This document shows, piece after piece, positions 22,493 through 29,246 of a stretch of 33,127 nt of DNA. Made by a program: the position numbers and the translations under genes. The DNA is from Clostridiaceae bacterium (GTDB lineage Bacteria; Bacillota; Clostridia; Oscillospirales; Acutalibacteraceae), in contig JAEDEQ010000012.1 in assembly GCA_016293225.1 (NCBI GenBank), positions 1 through 33,127 of the forward strand, in the 5' to 3' direction. The notes under the pieces were generated by a model. The model did not search any database. It saw nothing but the letters and a program-made list of their open reading frames with translations, and had not been told where the DNA came from. Each line of letters begins with the position of its first letter. Within the stretch, counting starts at the first letter, position 1.

Positions 22493-23896
22493 ATGAAAAA
22501 ATTCATGGGTCCGGATTTTCTTTTGAACAACGAGACCCAAAAGGAGCTTTTTGTCCTTTACGCAAAGGACAAGCCGATTTTTGACTGGCACTGCCACCTG
22601 AGCGCAAAGGAGATTTTTGAAAACAAGGCTCCGGAGGACCTTTGCGAGCTCTGGCTTTCCGGCGACCATTACAAATGGCGCGCCATGCGTTCGGCCGGCA
22701 TTGAGGAAAAGTATATAACAGGTGCGGCAGAACCGTTTGAAAAGTTTGAGGCGTACTCAAAGGTGCTTTCGCTCGCCGTCGGAAATCCGCTTTACCACTG
22801 GAGCCACCTTGAGCTTCAGCGCTATTTCGGCATCGACACGCCCCTTTCGCCCGATACGGCAAAGGAAATATGGGACAAAACAAAGGAAAAAATCAAAGGC
22901 GGCGGCTTTACCCCCCGTGAGCTTATCAGTGTGTCAAACGTTTTTGCCCTTTGCACAACGGACGATCCCGCCGATTCGCTTGAATACCACCGGAAGCTTC
23001 TCGGCGAAAACCTTTCGTTCCGGGTTCTTCCGGCTTTCCGGCCGGACAAGGTCATCAACATTGAAACGCACGATTTTCCGGCGTACCTTTCGTCGCTTTC
23101 CGCTGCGGCGAACCTTGAAATCAACACTTTTTCCGACCTCAAGGAAGCGCTTTGCAGGCGTATGGACTTTTTCAAATCGCTCGGAGCCGTCGCGTCCGAC
23201 CAGTCCGTCTCCTTTGTTCCCTACGCTCCGGCTGATGACGGCGAGGTTGAAAAAATCTTTAAAAAAGCAAAAAGCGGGGCGCCGCTTTCAAAGGACGAGC
23301 TTGCAAAATATAAATTTTCCGTTTTGTGCTTCCTCGGCAGGCAGTATGCGCAAAAGGGCTTCGTAATGGAAATTCACCTCGGCGCAATGCGCAACAACAA
23401 TTCGCGCGCATTCCTCTCCCTCGGAGCGGACAGCGGCTTTGACTCCATTGACGATCCCGAGCAGGCAAGGGGACTCTCCCTCTTCCTCGATACGCTTGAC
23501 AGAGAGCGGCTGCTGCCGAAAACCGTCCTTTTCAATCTCAACCCAAAGGACAATTTTGTTTTCGGCTCAATGCTCGGAAACTTCCAGTCCGCCGAGGCAA
23601 AAGGCAAGCTTCAGTTCGGCTCGGCGTGGTGGTTTAACGACAACCTTGACGGCATGACAGCGCAGATAAAGGCTCTTGCAAATCTCGGCGTTCTCGGTTG
23701 CTTTGTGGGCATGGTCACGGATTCGCGCTCGTTTTTGTCGTATCCGAGGCATGAATATTTCCGCCGCATTCTGTGCCATATCATCGGCTCATGGGTGAAC
23801 GACGGACTTTATCCCTTTGACGAAAAGGCGCTTAAAAAAATCATCGGCGGCATCTGCTTTGACAACGCAAAAGAGTATTTCCTCAGCGGAGAATAA
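22493..23896 (+). CDS. uxaC: Uronate isomerase (glucuronate/galacturonate isomerase)
   Basis: This cytosolic enzyme interconverts D-glucuronate with D-fructuronate and D-galacturonate with D-tagaturonate, the first step of uronate (pectin and glucuronide) breakdown. The 467-residue length is normal. The metal-binding N-terminal motif IFDWHCHLSAKEI is present, together with ALCTTDDPADSLEYH, the substrate-region stretch EIHLGAMRNNNSR and the C-terminal FVGMVTDSRSFLSYPRHEYFRR, all characteristic. The ATG follows AGGAGTGATACG; a longer frame to 22418 would overlap the promoter. It is followed 21 bases later by an MBL-fold hydrolase gene. No other uronate gene (uxaB, uxuA, kdg) is in the window, so the rest of the pathway must lie elsewhere. 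Confidence 0.95.
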   Translation: MKKFMGPDFLLNNETQKELFVLYAKDKPIFDWHCHLSAKEIFENKAPEDLCELWLSGDHYKWRAMRSAGIEEKYITGAAEPFEKFEAYSKVLSLAVGNPLYHWSHLELQRYFGIDTPLSPDTAKEIWDKTKEKIKGGGFTPRELISVSNVFALCTTDDPADSLEYHRKLLGENLSFRVLPAFRPDKVINIETHDFPAYLSSLSAAANLEINTFSDLKEALCRRMDFFKSLGAVASDQSVSFVPYAPADDGEVEKIFKKAKSGAPLSKDELAKYKFSVLCFLGRQYAQKGFVMEIHLGAMRNNNSRAFLSLGADSGFDSIDDPEQARGLSLFLDTLDRERLLPKTVLFNLNPKDNFVFGSMLGNFQSAEAKGKLQFGSAWWFNDNLDGMTAQIKALANLGVLGCFVGMVTDSRSFLSYPRHEYFRRILCHIIGSWVNDGLYPFDEKALKKIIGGICFDNAKEYFLSGE

Positions 23897-23917
23897 TTAA
23901 TATATCGGAGGACAGCT

Positions 23918-24706
23918 ATGAAAAACGTATATACCACTGAAAAAATCGGAGACAGAACCTACCGCATTGACGAATGCGGACGCGACAACTGCTACCTGCT
24001 GCTCGGCGAAAAAAGCGCCCTGCTTATCGACAGCACACTCGGCACGGGCGACCTCAAGGCCGTTGTGCGCTCAATCACCGACCTGCCCGTTACCGTTGCG
24101 TTGACCCACACCCACGGCGACCACACCGGCGGAGCCTGCCAATTCGGCAAAGTTTGGGTACACAAAGCGGAGTGCAAATTAAAATTCAAGCTTCTCAACC
24201 TCAAAAAGATCCGAGTTGGCCTCATTTCAAACCGGATGAAAAAACATGGAGTTGGCCCGAAAGATGTTTGCGGCGGCGTTTTCAGAACAAAATGGCTTCC
24301 CTTTGAGGAGGGCAAGACCTTTGACCTCGGCGGAAGAACGGTACGAACCATCCACACCCCCGGTCACTCGCCCGGCGGAGTTGTTTTCCTTGATGAGGGC
24401 GAAAAAAAGATGTTCACGGGCGACAATGTTTGCGCCGTACTGCTCATGAAGGTTATCCATGCCGTAAGCCTTGAGGAATGGCTCCCCGGCGCAAAAAGGA
24501 CTCTCGCCCTTTGCAGCGAGTACACGCCCTGGGGCGGCCACGCCGACGGCAGAGAGAGCGCAGAACAGATTGAAAAAATCATCGGCTATGTTGAGGAGAT
24601 ACTTGAAAAATATCCCGAAAACAAAAAGAGCGAAAAAATCACCTATCCCTCCTTTTCCACCGAGGGCTGTGTAATCTTTGACGCGGCGGCTGTTCATAAG
24701 AAATGA
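23918..24706 (+). CDS. MBL-fold metallo-hydrolase
   Basis: The 262-residue cytosolic product has the metallo-beta-lactamase fold. The zinc motif HTHGDHTGG (about 67-75) supplies three histidines and an aspartate. Further ligands are the H in IHTPGHSPGGVVF, the D in MFTGDNV, and a late H in WGGHADGRES. Members cleave thioesters, phosphoesters or lactones; the substrate is open. A lactonase or sugar-phosphate esterase role would suit the uxaC operon, but this is inference only. The ATG follows GGAGGACAGCT, 21 bases after uxaC, so both are probably on one transcript. A short ATCAGC/GCTGAT stem lies just downstream, without a U-tract. Confidence 0.9.
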   Translation: MKNVYTTEKIGDRTYRIDECGRDNCYLLLGEKSALLIDSTLGTGDLKAVVRSITDLPVTVALTHTHGDHTGGACQFGKVWVHKAECKLKFKLLNLKKIRVGLISNRMKKHGVGPKDVCGGVFRTKWLPFEEGKTFDLGGRTVRTIHTPGHSPGGVVFLDEGEKKMFTGDNVCAVLLMKVIHAVSLEEWLPGAKRTLALCSEYTPWGGHADGRESAEQIEKIIGYVEEILEKYPENKKSEKITYPSFSTEGCVIFDAAAVHKK

Positions 24707-24869
24707 ATGCAGAATTAATCAGCCATTGCTGATATACAAAACAATTTGTGTTGTCTGTTTTCCAAATAAATATTAATGCTGCGTTAACATATCCTTTATT
24801 TAAACCCCTCATGTAAATTATAAAATTATGATAATGTAGTTTTATAGTATTACACGGGGGTTTTATCAT

Positions 24870-26303
24870 ATGTTTTTTGAAAGTGAAAAGTTGGTTTCAA
24901 AGCAGGAGGTTCTTGCAGGCGTTGAAAAAATGAATTCGTTCGGCGTCCGTACAACCGGCTCCGGCGCTCAACGAGACTTTGTTTCATATCTCAGGAGCGA
25001 AATTGAAAAAATGGGTCTTACCACCTACAGCGATCTCTACTGTTTCAACAGGTGGAAGGAAATTTCAAGCTCAATCACGCTCCACGGCAACGGAAAGGAC
25101 GAGAAAATTGAAGTTTCCTCCGCCTGGCCGTATTCCGGCGAAACAGGTCCCCTCGGCGTAACGGCAGAGGTTGTTGAAATCTTCGGAAAGCATTTCAATT
25201 ATCTTCCTGCCGCAGGAAAGATTGCACTTGTCAAGGTTCACGATCTCGGAAACATTCCGAGCGGCATTGCGTTCAATCAGAGGAAATCCTATCCGGCAGG
25301 GCTTAACATTCCGGCCTATTACAAGGGACCGGTTGCAACCTCCTTTGTCAATGTTCCTTTCCTTTCCGCCGCAAAACTTGCGGGCGTCAAGGCAGTCATC
25401 TGCATCTGGGAGGGTATGTCCCGTGACATGGTCAAGGGTCAGTATCTTCCGTTCATTCTGCCCTATGAGGGCGTACCCTGCCTCTGGGTCTGCGAGGAGG
25501 AGGGCAAAAAGCTCCTTGCGGCCGCAAAGGAAAAAAACAAAGTCACTCTTGTGCTTGAAGCGAAAAGGGAGAAGATGGCAAACTCCGAATCGTTTTATAC
25601 AATCCTCAGGGGCAAAAAAACGGACGAGGCAATCATTGTCAATACCCACACCGACGGAGTCAACTGCGTTGAGGAAAACGGCCCGATTGCAATGCTTGCA
25701 ATTATGAAATATCTCAGGCAGTGCGAGCTTGAACGGAGCATAATTTTCGTCTTTGTCACCGGTCACTTCCGTCTGCCGGCGTTCAAGCAGAACGACATTC
25801 AGGCCTCCTCAAAGTGGCTCAGAAATCACCGCGATCTGTGGGACGGAAAGGACGGCCACATCAAAGCCGTTGCCGGCGTTTCGGTTGAGCATCTCGGCGC
25901 AACCGAATGGAAGGACGTTGACGGCGTATATCAGAAAACGAACGATATTGACATTGAGCTTGCCTACACCGGCAACAAAACAATGGACGATATCTACTAT
26001 AAATCGCTTGAGGACAGAACCCTTGTCAGAACCGTTACGCTCAAGGGTCATAACATTCTGCACTTCGGCGAGGGTCAGCCGCTCAGGAATGTGGGCATTC
26101 CGCAGATAGGCTTTGTTCCCGCTCCCGACTATCTTACCGCAGTGAGCGAAACGGACGAAATGGATAAGTTCAGCATTGATCTTATGTATGAGCAAATCCG
26201 GTCGTTTGTTAAAATGGTGCTCCTTATTGACGAAACGCCGACTGATGAGCTCGGCTCTCCCGATCCGTATACGTTCCTTATCGGTTCGGTTAAAGGCAAC
26301 TGA
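24870..26303 (+). CDS. M28-like zinc peptidase-fold protein with non-canonical active-site residues
   Basis: The 477-residue product has the order of M28 proteins: an N-terminal cap, a PA-like inserted region (about 95-235) and a metal-binding core from about 240. The first metal motif is NTHTDGVNCVEENGP (H260, D262, then E268/E269 where M28 has D-N). The position of the usual catalytic G-A-E-E motif reads FVTGHFRL (H299), and the next ligand region is VEHLG (E340). The changes may mean a different metal centre or a non-peptidase function, so the family call is certain only at fold level. There is no signal peptide. The ATG is preceded by a poor ribosome site (GGGGGT, 8-9 bases away). The upstream 160 bases are AT-rich; no convincing promoter was read there. 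Confidence 0.75.
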   Translation: MFFESEKLVSKQEVLAGVEKMNSFGVRTTGSGAQRDFVSYLRSEIEKMGLTTYSDLYCFNRWKEISSSITLHGNGKDEKIEVSSAWPYSGETGPLGVTAEVVEIFGKHFNYLPAAGKIALVKVHDLGNIPSGIAFNQRKSYPAGLNIPAYYKGPVATSFVNVPFLSAAKLAGVKAVICIWEGMSRDMVKGQYLPFILPYEGVPCLWVCEEEGKKLLAAAKEKNKVTLVLEAKREKMANSESFYTILRGKKTDEAIIVNTHTDGVNCVEENGPIAMLAIMKYLRQCELERSIIFVFVTGHFRLPAFKQNDIQASSKWLRNHRDLWDGKDGHIKAVAGVSVEHLGATEWKDVDGVYQKTNDIDIELAYTGNKTMDDIYYKSLEDRTLVRTVTLKGHNILHFGEGQPLRNVGIPQIGFVPAPDYLTAVSETDEMDKFSIDLMYEQIRSFVKMVLLIDETPTDELGSPDPYTFLIGSVKGN

Positions 26304-26315
26304 AAAATATAATGA

Positions 26316-26349
26316 CCGCCCGTTTGCTTTTTCATACGGGCGGCCTTTT
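26316..26349 (+). terminator. Terminator after the M28-like gene
   Basis: Perfect 8-bp arms CCGCCCGT and ACGGGCGG are followed by CCTTTTC on the plus strand. The inverse strand ends near A/T-rich DNA, so it may also stop the convergent gene. Confidence 0.85.
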
Positions 26350-26356
26350 CTGTTTA

Positions 26357-26950
26357 TCAATCATCGCAGTGTTCGTAATAATAATCCTCCGCGTCATAGT
26401 AATCGAAGAAATCATCGTAATGATCATAGTAAAAGTCCTCGGGATCATAATAGTCGGCGGCATCGTACGGATCATATCTCTTGGTTGTGGTTGGCTTTTT
26501 TGTTGTTGTCGCAGCTCTCGTTGTGCTTCGCCAGCCGCTTGCAAGTGTTCCTATCTTGCCGGAAATGTATCCGCCGCCTCTATAGGACGATGTGGTGGAC
26601 CTGGTCTTTTTTGACTTTTTAGTCGTTGTGACCGGATTTTTCTTTTTCTTGGTGGTTGCAACAGCCTTTGTTGTGCTTTTTGAGGATTTTTTCTTCTTTT
26701 TATTCTTGCCCGCGTTCTTTTGAGTAGTCTGCTTTTTGGTTTGCCTCGTTGTCTGCTTTGCGGTCTGCCTCGTTGTCTGCTTTGCGGTCACGACGGCGGT
26801 TGTTGCCGTGGCGGTCATTGATCTTATGTTTTTCTCATACGTTTTCTGTATGGAAAGGATTGCGACAATCGCCCCAAAGACAAGGGCAAGAACCACCGCA
26901 ACAATCAGAGAAAGCGACCCGGTTGAAGAGTTATTTCTTTCGCCATTCAT
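26357..26950 (-). CDS. Membrane-anchored polyampholyte: Lys/Thr-rich stalk and Asp/Tyr-rich tail
   Basis: I recognise no family. The 197-residue product has one N-terminal membrane helix (SLIVAVVLALVFGAIVAIL, about 14-34) and then an extracytoplasmic part of low complexity. Residues 45-120 are Lys/Thr/Gln-rich with repeats of the type KQTTRQT and runs such as KNKKKKKSSK. A short glycine-rich stretch follows (YRGGGYISGKIGTLASG), then more Lys/Thr. The last 40 residues are extremely acidic and aromatic (DYYDPEDFYYDHYDD and similar), about one third Asp and one third Tyr. A strongly basic stalk followed by a strongly acidic tail could self-associate or bind cell wall and metal ions. The ATG at 26948-26950 has GGAG 9 bases upstream; an earlier ATG lies next to it. 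Regular GC and codon use argue against noise. Confidence 0.75.
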   Translation of the reverse strand: MNGERNNSSTGSLSLIVAVVLALVFGAIVAILSIQKTYEKNIRSMTATATTAVVTAKQTTRQTAKQTTRQTKKQTTQKNAGKNKKKKKSSKSTTKAVATTKKKKNPVTTTKKSKKTRSTTSSYRGGGYISGKIGTLASGWRSTTRAATTTKKPTTTKRYDPYDAADYYDPEDFYYDHYDDFFDYYDAEDYYYEHCDD

Positions 26951-27009
26951 TATTTTCATCTCCGCTTGTTTTTTGCGGCAAAACGTAAGTTTTGCGTTTC
27001 GCCGTTTTC

Positions 27010-27042
27010 ATAATAGCACAGTCATTGTCCGATAAAGCGGAC
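27010..27042 (-). promoter_or_regulatory. Extended -10 promoter with inverted repeat for the polyampholyte gene
   Basis: TATTAT (27010-27015) with TG one base upstream; the -35 is poor. GTCCG-ATAAAG-CGGAC (27027-27042) lies at the -35 position. Another perfect stem, GCAAAAC-GTAA-GTTTTGC (26978-26995), lies in the leader. Confidence 0.45.
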
Positions 27043-27082
27043 TTTGAAGCCGCGAACGCAAAAAAAATTACAAATTCCACGC

Positions 27083-27111
27083 AAAAAGGGCCGCCGCATT
27101 TGCGACAGCCC
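27083..27111 (-). terminator. Terminator of the 557-residue secreted protein gene
   Basis: Arms GGGCTGTCGCA and TGCGGCGGCCC pair over 11 positions with G-U pairs and are followed by TTTTTG on the minus strand. Confidence 0.85.
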
Positions 27112-27128
27112 CCGTTGATTATTTCAGC

Positions 27129-28802
27129 TTATTTTTTGAAGATGTTGAAAATGCTCTTGAAAGCTTCCATAATGCTCTTGAAGAAGTCGGAGAAAATCTT
27201 TCCGAAGTCAAACTTGAAGCCGCTCGATGAACTTGAGCCTGAGCTTGAGCCTGAACCGCCGGAGGGCTTGGTTTCCTTCTGAACTGCAACCGAGGGATCA
27301 CAGGTCTTTACGAACGATTCGCTGAAGGTAAGCTCAACAGCGTCCTTTTCGGGATCGGCAACAACGATTGACGGAGCGCTGATAACGCTCTTGAGTGTTA
27401 TAACTCTGCCTGCGGTGGTATCGATGCAGCCGAAGCTCTTTCCTGCTACTGCATAAGCGGTGGCATTTTTGGCCGCACCGGAGAGAACAACGTCATAATC
27501 GGAACCTTCCTTGAGATAGAAAGCCTTAACATATTCGCCGAGACCCTCGTTGTACACGCTGGTATAAGCTCCTGCAGCGCCGACAGTTGCGGGAACCTCA
27601 ATGTCGTTTTCAATGGTAACAAGTGCGTCCTCTGCACCTGCTGCCTTGAGGGCAACGTTGGTGTTGCCGGTAACTACAACGCTCTCGGTGTAGCCGGTGT
27701 CTGCGCCTGCGTCAAGGATAGCCGCAGCTACGTTGAGCTTTGCAAGCTCTGCAGCGGTTCTTACCTTAATTTCGGTTGCGTCATACTTCTGGATCATGTT
27801 GACAAGAGCAGAAGTCTTTGCGTTTGCAAGGTTTGCAAGAAGCTTTTCGCCGCAAGCTCTGACGGCAATAACGGTGCTGCCTGCAAATGAAGCAAAGTCA
27901 GCGTTTTCGCTTTCAAAAGCGGCCTTTGCCCAATCGCCGAAGCAATCTTCAATATAGCAGGTTTCAACAAGGGAAATCATGTATTCATACTTGTCTTTTG
28001 TCTTTAAGAGTTTGTCTGAAAGGGAAACAACAGTCTTGTATGCGCCCTTGATGGCGGCTGTAACGCCGTAGGAATCAAGAGCAGCTTCGGCTGCGATGGT
28101 GGCTGCGTCCTTGCCTGCGTCTGCAACAAGGGACTGAACAAGCTCATCAACAGCTTCCTGCATTTCCTTATCGATTGTTCCTGCAATTTCAACAGCGGCC
28201 TTGCGGACAGCTTCGTCTTCGCAGTTATTTGCGATATATGTAAGGAAGTCGCCGTAGAAAGCACTTGCAGCCTTTGCCGAAAGGATCATTGCATAGCCCT
28301 TAACATAAGCCTTGTATATTTCGTTGCCGTAGTTAGCAGCCTTGATTGCGGTGCCGAGAATGCCGATGGTGTCGCCCCATTCTTCAGCCTGGGTGAAATC
28401 AAGAACATCGGTGAACTTCTGTGAAATGTCGCCGACCTTCTGGATAACTTCCATTGCGGTCTTTGCGCCGCCGAGGATTTTCATAACTTCCTCAAAGGTC
28501 TGGTTGTTGTACTGCGCTTCAACCTGCTCAATGAGGCTGAGAAGAATGCCCTTTGCATAGTCGATATCAACCGACTTGTCAAAGTAGTTGTACCATGCAT
28601 TGTCGTAGAAGCCGAGAGCGGTGTAAAGCGAGATTGTGTTTTTGAAGTAGTTTTCCTTTTCAACATATTCCATATGGTAATAGTTGCTGTTGTCAAGGAG
28701 TTCATTGCGGACATAGCCGTCATTTGCTGCAGATGCACCGAACGGGATGGTGCATACAAGCATCATAACAGCAAGGATAACTGCAAGAATTTTCTTTTTC
28801 AT
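27129..28802 (-). CDS. Secreted helical protein with Ser-rich linker and C-terminal amphipathic Phe/Lys helix
   Basis: The 557-residue product has a clear signal peptide (KKKILAVILAVMMLVC, cleavage near GASAAN, about residue 25). The body to about 330 is predicted as largely helical and rich in Ala, with few Cys; residues 330-500 look beta-rich. A linker of Gly/Ser (GGSGSSSGSSSSSG, about 513-527) leads to a final 29-residue amphipathic tail. It includes DFGKIFSDFFKSIMEAFK and ends with NIFKK, with lysines seven apart. Such a tail could insert in membrane or self-assemble. I recognise no family. The ATG follows AAGGAG. The gene has a distinct promoter and a terminator of its own, and codon use is highly biased toward common codons, suggesting strong expression. 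Confidence 0.85.
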   Translation of the reverse strand: MKKKILAVILAVMMLVCTIPFGASAANDGYVRNELLDNSNYYHMEYVEKENYFKNTISLYTALGFYDNAWYNYFDKSVDIDYAKGILLSLIEQVEAQYNNQTFEEVMKILGGAKTAMEVIQKVGDISQKFTDVLDFTQAEEWGDTIGILGTAIKAANYGNEIYKAYVKGYAMILSAKAASAFYGDFLTYIANNCEDEAVRKAAVEIAGTIDKEMQEAVDELVQSLVADAGKDAATIAAEAALDSYGVTAAIKGAYKTVVSLSDKLLKTKDKYEYMISLVETCYIEDCFGDWAKAAFESENADFASFAGSTVIAVRACGEKLLANLANAKTSALVNMIQKYDATEIKVRTAAELAKLNVAAAILDAGADTGYTESVVVTGNTNVALKAAGAEDALVTIENDIEVPATVGAAGAYTSVYNEGLGEYVKAFYLKEGSDYDVVLSGAAKNATAYAVAGKSFGCIDTTAGRVITLKSVISAPSIVVADPEKDAVELTFSESFVKTCDPSVAVQKETKPSGGSGSSSGSSSSSGFKFDFGKIFSDFFKSIMEAFKSIFNIFKK

Positions 28803-28864
28803 ACCGGGGTCTCCTTATAAAAAATTTGTTTGCTCATATCATTATATGAGCTGATAACACGATT

Positions 28865-28893
28865 ATTTTATAAAATTTAATCAATTAAGTCAA
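28865..28893 (-). promoter_or_regulatory. Promoter of the 557-residue protein gene
   Basis: TTGACT (28888-28893), 17 bases, TAAAAT (28865-28870) on the minus strand. Its -35 and following TTA match the promoters of the small peptide genes. Confidence 0.6.
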
Positions 28894-28956
28894 TAGTTAA
28901 ATTCATTTTCGTGACTTTCATACTAATAAAATGAACATTTCTTGTACAAAACCGCC

Positions 28957-28979
28957 AAAAAATTAACAAACTATGAATG
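28957..28979. promoter_or_regulatory. Second copy of the shared 23-bp element
   Basis: It differs at one base from the copy at 13046-13068 and lies about 64 bases upstream of the -35 box of the 557-residue protein gene. Confidence 0.45.
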
Positions 28980-29137
28980 CGTTTTTTGATTGCTTAAAAT
29001 AATTGCAATATAAACGCGGCATTTTTGTGTGCCGCCGGGCATCTTCCGGCGTGCTTACTGTGCCGTGCTTTGCTTTGGGCAGGAGCCATGACTTTTTGCA
29101 GCCCCGTAAAGCGAATCGGATTGACGCTTTTTTTACG

Positions 29138-29167
29138 TTGACTTTGCTGCCTGCGGTATGATATTAT
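29138..29167 (+). promoter_or_regulatory. Promoter of the kinase operon
   Basis: TTGACT (29138-29143), 18 bases, TATTAT (29162-29167) with an upstream TG (extended -10) on the plus strand. Confidence 0.6.
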
Positions 29168-29179
29168 ATTGATATGCAA

Positions 29180-29210
29180 CTGCCGGCTGTTCAGACAGTA
29201 ATTCCGGCAG
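29180..29210 (+). promoter_or_regulatory. Hairpin at the very 5' end of the kinase mRNA
   Basis: CTGCCGG (29180-29186) pairs with CCGGCAG (29204-29210), enclosing a smaller CTGT/ACAG stem. It starts about 6 bases after the predicted transcript start. It could stabilise the mRNA; it has no U-tract. Confidence 0.45.
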
Positions 29211-29246
29211 CCGTTTATCATATTTTCCGGAACGGAGAGTGAACAA

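Larger units (their letters stand above)
28803..29246. other. Gene-free region between divergent genes
   Basis: This 444-base stretch holds the promoter of the secreted-protein gene on the left and that of the kinase on the right. It also contains the shared 23-bp element (28957-28979) and a GCGGCA/TGCCGC stem (29016-29035). Frames here are short and lack ribosome sites. No RNA gene was recognised. Confidence 0.6.
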
